Source of the DNA: Promethearchaeota archaeon
GTDB taxonomy: Archaea > Asgardarchaeota > Lokiarchaeia > Sigyniarchaeales > SOKP01
Assembly: GCA_030605895.1 (NCBI GenBank)
Contig: JAUWHL010000055.1
Location: forward strand, 1-6,420
DNA: 6,420 bases
Reading direction: 5' to 3'
This document shows positions 1-5,308 of the stretch, one piece after another (the first letter of the stretch is position 1; every line of letters starts with the position of its first letter). Both the position numbers and the translations under genes were made by a program. The notes beneath the pieces are model-generated. The model had not been told where the DNA came from, ran no database searches, and was given only the letters and a program-made list of their open reading frames with translations.

Positions 1-2
1 AT

Positions 3-767
3 CTTATTGGAATAAGTGATCATTTCCCATATGAGTATCTTGAGAACAGTCCTGTTTCAATAGAAGAAGTCCCTTATCATGAATATGCGATGAGGTTAAA
101 TGAAGTTGATTCTTACTTCTCGTCTATTGAAAAACTAAAGATAAAATACAATAATGAAATTCAGATAAGGACAGCATTTGAAATTGATTATTTTAGAAGT
201 CATGGAGTAAATTTAGAAAAAGAATTTTATAGTAGAGTGGAAAAATTAGATTATATTTTAGGATCAGTGCATATAATACACGGAAAATCAAAATTATTTG
301 CTTTTGATGATAGGAGGTTCTTAAGCATGTATAAGGAATACGAGAGTATCGATAATATCTATTTAGAATATTATCATAAGCTACAACATATGATAAATTC
401 AGAGAAATTTAATTTTGATATTTTAAGTCATTTTGATTTACCAAAAAAATATAATAAAAGAGCTAATAATAAAGAATTAGTTATGAATGAAGCAATTAAG
501 ACACTTGAGCTAGCAAAGAAGGCAAATTTAACGATTGAGATTAATACTGGCGGGTTAAGAAAAGAAATAAACGAACAATATCCAAGCGAGGAAATAATAA
601 AAGAGATGTTTAATCTTGATATTTCTGTTTTATTAGCTTCAGATGCTCATCATCCTAATGATTTGGCATATGAATTTAATAAAATGTTAAAGCTGTTGAA
701 GAAAATTGGTTATAATCAATTAGCTCATTTTAATAAAAGAAATAGAACATACATAGAAATAGAGTAA
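3..767 (+). CDS. Histidinol-phosphatase, HisJ-family PHP domain (5'-partial)
   Basis: This is the C-terminal 254 residues of a PHP-fold phosphatase of the HisJ/HisK type, which hydrolyses L-histidinol phosphate to L-histidinol in cytosolic histidine synthesis. The frame is open to the first bases of the window and reads LIGISDHFP before the first internal ATG at 90, so that ATG is not the start; about 25-30 residues with the first His-x-His metal motif lie outside. Visible metal-ligand motifs, numbered from the first full codon, are SDH (H7), FEIDYF (E60), GSVH (H90), SHFDLPKK (H143, D145) and ASDAH (D214, H216). The segment EINTGGLRKEINEQYPS at about 179-195 is the characteristic HisJ stretch preceding the last ligand pair. 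No other his gene is visible, so the pathway role rests on family membership; related PHP phosphoesterases with other substrates remain possible. The gene ends with TAA. Confidence 0.85.
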   Translation, partial: LIGISDHFPYEYLENSPVSIEEVPYHEYAMRLNEVDSYFSSIEKLKIKYNNEIQIRTAFEIDYFRSHGVNLEKEFYSRVEKLDYILGSVHIIHGKSKLFAFDDRRFLSMYKEYESIDNIYLEYYHKLQHMINSEKFNFDILSHFDLPKKYNKRANNKELVMNEAIKTLELAKKANLTIEINTGGLRKEINEQYPSEEIIKEMFNLDISVLLASDAHHPNDLAYEFNKMLKLLKKIGYNQLAHFNKRNRTYIEIE

Positions 768-858
768 ACTTTAATTTTATGATTAAGAATGGCTGGAAAA
801 AAATCTATAAAGAATGATAAATGTGAGAAAGAAAAGTGCCCTATTTTCTAGAACCCGA

Positions 859-873
859 ATTTTTTAAATTTTT
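859..873 (+). terminator. Possible oligo-T terminator after the HisJ-family gene
   Basis: A T6-A3-T5 tract lies about 95 bases after the stop of the HisJ-family gene, in the gap where it converges with the coiled-coil gene; it overlaps the last codons of the latter. Archaeal transcription often ends at oligo-T tracts without a hairpin. The call rests only on base composition in an AT-rich region. Confidence 0.22.
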
Positions 874-1667
874 CTACTCTGGATCCAACTTTCCGTAGCT
901 AGAGAATTTAAGAGACGGATATGTTTTGGATCTTTTGTATGAACTACTAAATTATTATCTTCAGTATTACCTATAACTGCTAATAATACTTCTTCTCCAT
1001 CCCTGGTTAACACAAATCTATCTCTTCTTACATAATTTCTAAGGGAAATATTATCTAAACTTTCAAACTCATCTAACAGTTCAGAATGTTCCTCGACTCC
1101 AGGATTAATTGAACAAGCAATGTTCATACTAACAGATGATCTAAGTTCATATAAGTAAAGCTCTTGTAAATCTTCAATAGAAGGGACAACAATTGTAACA
1201 TTAGAGATAGCATTTTCTAATATATCCCTCATTTTCTTGAGAATTTCAGATTTAGGTACTTGCATTTTTGTAAAATCAATTATTTTTACATCCGTAGAAC
1301 TAGTTTCAACTTTTCTCAGTTTCTCATTTTCTAATTCTAGGCTTTCTAAATCTTCATCTGCTTTAGTTAATTCTTCATTTAATATTTCAAGTTCTTTCTG
1401 AAGTTGACTAATCGCTTCATCTTTTTCTTTAATAATACTTGGATCTATAGCGGCAGAATTTAATTTTTGAATTTCTTGTTCTTTTAATTTAATAGTTTTT
1501 TCTAAGGTTTTTGTTCCATCATCTTTAGTTCTTAATGTTTTCTCAAGAGTCTCGATTTGTTCATCTTTTACTTTTAGAGCATCTTCGAGAGCTTTAATTT
1601 GTTCATCTTTTAATTTAATTAAGCTGTCCTTCGCCTCTAAACGTTTATTTATTGAATAATTATCCAT
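864..1667 (-). CDS. Coiled-coil protein with PLD/TrmB-like C-terminal domain
   Basis: This is a soluble 267-residue protein with two parts. Residues ~8-121 are charged, heptad-patterned coiled coil, including four tandem 14-residue units at ~18-73 and a second coil at ~77-121 after a break containing a proline (IDPS). Residues ~139-262 form a globular domain with alternating strands and helices (SNVTIVVPS, NIACSIN, RDRFVLTRDGEEVLLAVIG, NNLVVHTKD, final ESW). This resembles the phospholipase-D-like sensor domain of archaeal TrmB regulators. There is no HKD catalytic motif and no N-terminal helix-turn-helix, so neither lipase activity nor DNA binding is supported. I place the start at the ATG at 1667. 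An in-frame GTG at 1679 is part of GTGATC, which matches the 16S anti-Shine-Dalgarno sequence at a 6-base spacing. The gene is convergent with the HisJ-family gene and divergent from the Roadblock gene. Its function is unknown; a ligand-sensing or scaffolding role is inference. Confidence 0.8.
   Translation of the reverse strand: MDNYSINKRLEAKDSLIKLKDEQIKALEDALKVKDEQIETLEKTLRTKDDGTKTLEKTIKLKEQEIQKLNSAAIDPSIIKEKDEAISQLQKELEILNEELTKADEDLESLELENEKLRKVETSSTDVKIIDFTKMQVPKSEILKKMRDILENAISNVTIVVPSIEDLQELYLYELRSSVSMNIACSINPGVEEHSELLDEFESLDNISLRNYVRRDRFVLTRDGEEVLLAVIGNTEDNNLVVHTKDPKHIRLLNSLATESWIQSRKI
1449..1616 (-). repeat. Four tandem 42-base units encoding a 14-residue coiled-coil repeat
   Basis: Inside the coiled-coil gene, four consecutive 14-residue units read KLKDEQIKALEDAL, KVKDEQIETLEKTL, RTKDDGTKTLEKTI and KLKEQEIQKLNSAA. 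Each is two heptads. The first two are nearly identical also at DNA level (the gene sense contains GATGAACAAAT in both), which suggests duplication in register followed by divergence. Confidence 0.7.
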
Positions 1668-1673
1668 TAACAA

Positions 1674-1679
1674 GATCAC
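1674..1679 (-). promoter_or_regulatory. Shine-Dalgarno GTGATC that decides the coiled-coil start
   Basis: Read on the minus strand, GTGATC lies 6 bases before ATG at 1667 and is complementary to the GATCAC of the conserved 16S rRNA 3' end. The GTG inside it could be mistaken for a start codon, which would add four residues (MILL). The ATG is the better start. Confidence 0.5.
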
Positions 1680-1718
1680 AATAGTTTTTATTTATAATTT
1701 TTACTATAATGATTACAA

Positions 1719-1726
1719 TTTATAAG
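1719..1726 (-). promoter_or_regulatory. Probable TATA box of the coiled-coil gene
   Basis: On the minus strand this reads CTTATAAA, a close match to the archaeal TATA consensus, with an A-rich stretch directly upstream where a BRE would sit. A start about 25-27 bases downstream would fall near 1695 and give a leader of roughly 28 bases that includes the GTGATC ribosome-binding site. Confidence 0.4.
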
Positions 1727-1874
1727 TTTATTATATCTACTTCTTTTTTACCAGTTTTTATAATCAATAAGTCTATAGTGTTGTAAGTTTAACTAATTTT
1801 CTTACCTATATTCTTAATATTATTACTCAATTATTAGAATATCTTTTTATTCTCAAATATCTTAGTATACATTC

Positions 1875-2621
1875 ATGGAGAAGCAAGAAAAAATATTAGA
1901 AGAATTAAAATCTGATGTGTTAGAACTAGTAGAAAAAGAGCTTGAATCGGCATCAGCCATTATTGGTATTAATATTGGGACACCAGAAGGCACAAAAATC
2001 GCAAGTATTTTCAAAGAAGATATTAAGATGACAACAGGAGAAGTTACAGCAGCAAATAGCAGCCTTGTATTTCTTTCATCTAAAATGTTAAGAGGTTCAT
2101 TGAATCAAGAAGTTTCTTATAACCTCGTTTTTGGCAAGGAAAAAATTGTTCTTTCAATTTTAACGGAAAATATTACTATGATTACGTATTTAAATCGAGA
2201 ATTAGCTGAACTTGAAGGATTAGATTCCTATATAAATAGATTACAAAAATTAAGTCTTCATGTATCTGCATTTATTGAAACCTCTGATATTCTTAAGGAA
2301 GAAATATTTAAGGGCTTAAAACGAGCAATACCGAATACTTTGGTCTTAGCAATAATTACAAAAGATGGATTGCCCATTAAGATTCAGTCTACAATGCCTG
2401 AACCAATTCTTTCAGCTATGGTAGCAGCATTATATAATTTATCGGGAATACTTTTAGAAAGTCATATGGAGTATTCCATAATAGGTGGAGAGAATGGATC
2501 AGTCATATTACATGATTTAGATGAGAATAGGGTTTTAGCTCTTGCTGTTCCTGAGTCAGATGGGAGGAAACTAGGGACCTACATCGCTAAGATTAAAGCT
2601 ATCATTTTGAAGGTTGTATAG
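1875..2621 (+). CDS. Tandem Roadblock/LC7-domain protein, candidate GTPase regulator
   Basis: This 248-residue cytosolic protein has two Roadblock/LC7-like domains. The first spans ~27-128 after an N-terminal helix: strand IIGINIGTPEGTKIAS, helix TTGEVTAANSSLVFLSS, then strands SYNLVFGKEKIVLSILTE. The second spans ~139-248 and is the clearer copy: LVLAIITKDGLPIKI, helix ILSAMVAALYNLSGILLE, then YSIIGGENGSVILHDL, RVLALAVPE and a closing helix. A single Roadblock protein is usually about 100-130 residues and works as a dimer, so this chain could supply both halves itself. Roadblock proteins such as MglB and the LAMTOR/Ragulator subunits bind small GTPases and act as GAPs, GEFs or membrane anchors. 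A small GTPase gene follows 27 bases after the stop on the same strand, which supports partnership. Whether it is a GAP, GEF or scaffold cannot be read from the sequence. The start ATG has no Shine-Dalgarno sequence. Confidence 0.8.
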   Translation: MEKQEKILEELKSDVLELVEKELESASAIIGINIGTPEGTKIASIFKEDIKMTTGEVTAANSSLVFLSSKMLRGSLNQEVSYNLVFGKEKIVLSILTENITMITYLNRELAELEGLDSYINRLQKLSLHVSAFIETSDILKEEIFKGLKRAIPNTLVLAIITKDGLPIKIQSTMPEPILSAMVAALYNLSGILLESHMEYSIIGGENGSVILHDLDENRVLALAVPESDGRKLGTYIAKIKAIILKVV

Positions 2622-2648
2622 CATGCAGTAATTTTTCTGAATAATTGA

Positions 2649-3197
2649 ATGATAAGAAATATTATAGAATGGGTTGAAAGGATGTCAAAGTCAAAGCTTT
2701 TGAAAATCATCTCAACCGGAGATGAAGGAGTTGGCAAGACAACACTTCTCTATCGGTATGTTGAGGGAAAATTTTTAACAAATACTAAAGCAACATTAGG
2801 AGTTGATTTTTTTTTGAAAAAATATCATACCAAGAATAAAGAACTCGAACTTCAATTGTGGGACTTTGGTGGCCAAAAAAATTTTCGTCATATATTAAAA
2901 AAATACGCTTCCGGAGCACACGGAGCTTTATTACTTTTTGATCTCACGAATAAGTCCAGTTTAGAGCAAATAGATGAGTGGGTTGATATTTGTAGAGAAA
3001 AAGATCCAAAATTACCAATTATATTTTTAGGAACTAAAATAGACTTAACTAACTCAATCATCGTTGAGGATAAAGAAGCGATATTCTTTAAGGAGAAATA
3101 TGGTTTTTTAGATTATATAAAAGTATCCTCTAAAATGGATGAAAATGTTAAATTAGCATTTCAGTTATTAGTAAATGAAATTACGAAAGATCTTTAG
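2649..3197 (+). CDS. Ras/Arf-superfamily small GTPase
   Basis: This is a single-domain GTP-binding switch of 182 residues. The P-loop is GDEGVGKT (24-31), switch I has T49 in ATLGVDFF, G3 is WDFGGQ (71-76), G4 is TKID (129-132, T in place of the usual N) and G5 is SSK (160-162). The glutamine equivalent to Ras Q61 is present (Q76), so intrinsic or assisted hydrolysis is possible. The GGQ form of G3 resembles Arf and Roco proteins rather than the Ras/Rab AGQ. The protein ends in NEITKDL, with no C-terminal cysteine for prenylation. It sits 27 bases behind the tandem Roadblock gene and is probably co-transcribed with it. The start is uncertain. The ATG at 2649 gives an 11-residue amphipathic extension; the ATG at 2682 (MSKSKLL) gives the usual spacing to the P-loop. 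Neither has a strong Shine-Dalgarno sequence, though GAAAGG directly precedes 2682. Confidence 0.92.
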   Translation: MIRNIIEWVERMSKSKLLKIISTGDEGVGKTTLLYRYVEGKFLTNTKATLGVDFFLKKYHTKNKELELQLWDFGGQKNFRHILKKYASGAHGALLLFDLTNKSSLEQIDEWVDICREKDPKLPIIFLGTKIDLTNSIIVEDKEAIFFKEKYGFLDYIKVSSKMDENVKLAFQLLVNEITKDL

Positions 3198-3243
3198 ATA
3201 AATAGAAGATCATTATTTAGAAAAAGATATGAATTATAGCTAT

Positions 3244-4485
3244 TTATTCAATAATTTTATTAATTTCATTTACTATATTCTTTGCTCCATTATAAGACTC
3301 TAAGAGACTATTTCCTCCATACAAAATAGTGCATAAAGGCTCACCTTTTAAAACATTTTTAGTAGGTTCACATTTATCGTGAACAAATTCAAGACTATTT
3401 ATTTTTGGTAAAATGCTTTTCTCAATATCTTTTGGAGCAAAAAATACGAGTTTTGTAGCAAATTTTTTAGGTTTAGCAGATTTAATCAAGTTTTTAAGAT
3501 TTTCCCATTCATTAGGTATAAAGCTTTTTATATGAAGATCTAAAAGATTCAAATTCAATACCAATTCTGAGGCTCTAATTGAACCAGGGATTCTTGGATT
3601 ACACTCCATAAAATATGGATAATTGTCTTTTAAAACAAAATCAAAACCATTAATTCCTTTTAGTCCTAATTCTCTGGTTAAAAGTATGGATATTTCAGAT
3701 ATGATTCTTTCCTCATCTTCCGATATCCCCACAGGGACAATATTTCCACAATACATAAATTTTTTTGGAGAATTTAGAAATTTCTCACCAATGATTTGAC
3801 GATTAATAGAAATAACTTCACCCTCTTTACCATTCGAAATTATTGTACAACTAACAGGAATTCCTTCAATATATTCCTGAATCAGCCATTCTGATGGGAT
3901 AAATATTTTCTTTTCTAAAATTTTTATTTGAGACGCTAGATCTATCTCATTTTCAATTTTAAAGACATTAATTCCACCAGCGCTTCTCATTTTTTTTAAT
4001 ATGAAAGGATATTCCATTTTTAAGTTTTGTAATTGAAATTCTTCAAAAGAATAGGATGTTGGAACTTTATATTCATTTGATTTTAAAAATCTAAGAACAT
4101 ACTTAATATCTCTTGATTTCTTAATTGTTTTTATATTATTATTGACATCTATGGTACCAAAATTTTTTATTTCATCAAAAATTAGTTCCCTTTCTTCATA
4201 GGCATCATCTAAACCACTCCCTATCAATAAATACTTCACATCACGATATTTACGATATAAGGATAAGGCAAACTGAGCTAAATATTTGCTATACTTATCT
4301 TTTAAAGAATTATAGTTGCTTTTTAATGCTTTAATTACAATAATAGAATCATCTACATAAGGATAGAGATCTAAATCACCAAAAAAATCTACAGCATATA
4401 CACTGTACCCCGCTTTATTCAATGAATAAACTAAGGGACGAGTATTAAATCCAACTACAAGCACAGAATTTGATTCATCAGCCAT
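3244..4485 (-). CDS. ATP-grasp ligase, COG2232-like (carboxylate-amine/thiol type)
   Basis: This 413-residue cytosolic enzyme is predicted to activate a carboxylate with ATP as an acyl phosphate and join it to an amine or thiol. An N-terminal Rossmann-like pre-ATP-grasp domain begins VLVVGFNTRPLVYSL and continues AVDFFGDLDLYPY (8-43). The ATP-grasp core follows: FILKKMRSAGG (161-171, nucleotide-binding lysines and glycine loop), the hinge QEYIEG (203-208), GFDFVL with D282, and MECNPRIPGS (293-302) with metal ligands E294 and N296 and R298. A C-terminal segment has KGEPLCTILYGG (380-391), similar to the tail of archaeal ligases annotated as related to biotin carboxylase. The substrate is unknown and nothing nearby points to one. 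The gene starts at ATG 4485, has no clear ribosome-binding site, and follows the zinc-ribbon gene by 114 bases, with a likely promoter of its own. Confidence 0.82.
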   Translation of the reverse strand: MADESNSVLVVGFNTRPLVYSLNKAGYSVYAVDFFGDLDLYPYVDDSIIVIKALKSNYNSLKDKYSKYLAQFALSLYRKYRDVKYLLIGSGLDDAYEERELIFDEIKNFGTIDVNNNIKTIKKSRDIKYVLRFLKSNEYKVPTSYSFEEFQLQNLKMEYPFILKKMRSAGGINVFKIENEIDLASQIKILEKKIFIPSEWLIQEYIEGIPVSCTIISNGKEGEVISINRQIIGEKFLNSPKKFMYCGNIVPVGISEDEERIISEISILLTRELGLKGINGFDFVLKDNYPYFMECNPRIPGSIRASELVLNLNLLDLHIKSFIPNEWENLKNLIKSAKPKKFATKLVFFAPKDIEKSILPKINSLEFVHDKCEPTKNVLKGEPLCTILYGGNSLLESYNGAKNIVNEINKIIE

Positions 4486-4523
4486 TATATCATATATATA
4501 TAAAAGAATTAAAATTTATAGTA

Positions 4524-4542
4524 ATTTTTAATGGTTAAAAAT
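4524..4542. promoter_or_regulatory. 19-base palindrome, possible operator
   Basis: ATTTTTAA-TGG-TTAAAAAT is a perfect inverted repeat with 8-base arms and a 3-base centre. It sits between the proposed TATA box (4545-4554) and the expected transcription start of the ATP-grasp gene, where an archaeal repressor would block polymerase. The arms are pure A/T and such a match can arise by chance in this composition. Confidence 0.28.
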
Positions 4543-4544
4543 GG

Positions 4545-4554
4545 TTTATATAAT
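4545..4554 (-). promoter_or_regulatory. Probable TATA box of the ATP-grasp gene
   Basis: The minus strand reads ATTATATAAA, a near-consensus archaeal TATA box. A start about 25-27 bases downstream would lie near 4522 and leave a leader of roughly 37 bases. A second TA-rich run at about 4490-4506 is too close to the ATG to serve as the TATA box. Confidence 0.42.
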
Positions 4555-4592
4555 CCAATTTCTTCTGGTATAATAATATATTTTCGACGATT

Positions 4593-4599
4593 AAAAAAA
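4593..4599 (-). terminator. T7 tract right after the zinc-ribbon gene
   Basis: On the minus strand seven T residues follow the TGA stop at 4600 directly. No hairpin precedes them. An oligo-T tract of this kind is enough for archaeal termination and would separate this transcript from the ATP-grasp gene, which has its own TATA box downstream. Confidence 0.3.
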
Positions 4600-5142
4600 T
4601 CAATCAATTTGCCATAATGGGAAACTGATAATCGACCATGGACCAAGAATAGACAAGATGAGTCCTATTGAATTTATGAGAATCCCAAAAATCCCAAAAA
4701 TGCTTCCAACTTTCTCAATGTCATTATAAGGTTCGAATCTTTCTGCTTTTGAACTATATACTTTAGAAAAAACGCCCATGATTAATCCCCCCACACGTAA
4801 TAGTAAGATTACAATCATTACCACTAACCCTCCTATACTATTATAAGAAGGCCAATAGAAGAGCCTATAAGAATTATAACCAATAATCAATGATACTATT
4901 CCTATAATGATAGAGCCTAAAGCCAACTCAAGGGACAATTTTGAATATTTCCCTGGGCTTCCCTTTTGTAAGTGTGTTCGCGGTTTAACTGGGGTATAAT
5001 GTATTTTAGGTACGGTTTCATTTTGAATTCTTTCAGTTTTGTAGTCAGTTGCTTTAGAAATGGCTAGAACTTCAGTTCCACAATTATGACAAAACTTTTG
5101 ATTTGTTGCTATTAAATTTTCACCACAATTAGAACAAAACAT
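4600..5142 (-). CDS. Zinc-ribbon membrane protein with about three TM helices
   Basis: This is a 180-residue protein. It begins with a short zinc ribbon holding two CxxCG knuckles (C3, C6 and C18, C21), followed by a polar linker of about 45 residues (~24-68). It then has three hydrophobic segments at about 70-90 (LELALGSIIIGIVSLIIGY), 103-123 (GLVVMIVILLLRVGGLIMGV) and 146-172 (IFGIFGILINSIGLILSILG). No signal peptide is present, so the ribbon is most likely cytosolic. The architecture is common in archaea, where such proteins are mostly uncharacterised; I assign no function. AGGAA on the minus strand lies about 7 bases before the ATG and supports the start. A weak TATA-like stretch (ATATTATTAA, 5191-5200) would give a leader of about 25 bases. 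The gene has 166 and 114 bases to its neighbours, so it is probably monocistronic. Confidence 0.78.
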   Translation of the reverse strand: MFCSNCGENLIATNQKFCHNCGTEVLAISKATDYKTERIQNETVPKIHYTPVKPRTHLQKGSPGKYSKLSLELALGSIIIGIVSLIIGYNSYRLFYWPSYNSIGGLVVMIVILLLRVGGLIMGVFSKVYSSKAERFEPYNDIEKVGSIFGIFGILINSIGLILSILGPWSIISFPLWQID

Positions 5143-5308
5143 ATTTTTTTCCTATTTGAAATTTCTAATTTAAAATACACTATGGAGTAGTTAATAATAT
5201 CGAACAGCTTGTCTTTTAAACTTTCTCTTTATATTCACGATATGTTTTGAAAATCAATTGATAAGTGATTTTATCAGCACATAAGTCATGAGTGATAAAT
5301 ATTATTAT
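5143..5308. other. Intergenic region between the VWA and zinc-ribbon genes
   Basis: This AT-rich 166-base gap probably holds the zinc-ribbon promoter. A small inverted repeat (TGATAA, 6-base loop, TTATCA at 5259-5276) lies 33 bases or more beyond the VWA stop and could contribute to its 3' end, but no oligo-T tract follows it. No RNA gene or small ORF was recognised. Confidence 0.4.
5151..5154 (-). promoter_or_regulatory. Shine-Dalgarno site of the zinc-ribbon gene
   Basis: The minus strand reads TAGGAAAAAAATATG. TAGG lies at 5151-5154 and the adjoining A residues extend the match to AGGAA, about 7 bases before the start codon. It fixes the start at 5142. Confidence 0.4.

Larger units (their letters stand above)
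1668..1874. other. AT-rich divergent intergenic region
   Basis: This region separates the coiled-coil gene (-) from the Roadblock gene (+) and must hold both promoters. The minus-strand TATA box is listed separately. For the plus strand the candidates are TTTTTATAA near 1755-1763, TCTTAATATTA near 1812 and CTTTTTAT at 1843-1850. The last would fit a leaderless transcript, since no Shine-Dalgarno sequence precedes the ATG at 1875. None of the three stands out. No small ORF or RNA gene was recognised here. Confidence 0.5.

Noticed and set aside
789..851. 20-codon ORF on the + strand (MAGKKSIKNDKCEKEKCPIF) with two cysteines, after the HisJ-family gene
   Set aside because: It is very short, has no Shine-Dalgarno sequence, and is lysine-rich as expected from A-rich DNA. 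Conservation in relatives would be needed to take it seriously.
3189..3211. Inverted repeat GATCTT...AAGATC around the GTPase stop codon, as a terminator
   Set aside because: The stem is only 6 bases with an 11-base loop and overlaps the coding end. No T tract follows on the + strand.
4490..4506. TA repeat before the ATP-grasp start as its TATA box
   Set aside because: It lies only about 5-20 bases from the ATG, so transcription would begin inside the gene, where no other start codon is near. The box at 4545-4554 fits better.
5259..5276. Hairpin TGATAA/TTATCA as terminator of the VWA gene
   Set aside because: The stem is six A/T-rich pairs with no following T tract on the minus strand, so it is mentioned only as a weak element of the intergenic region.
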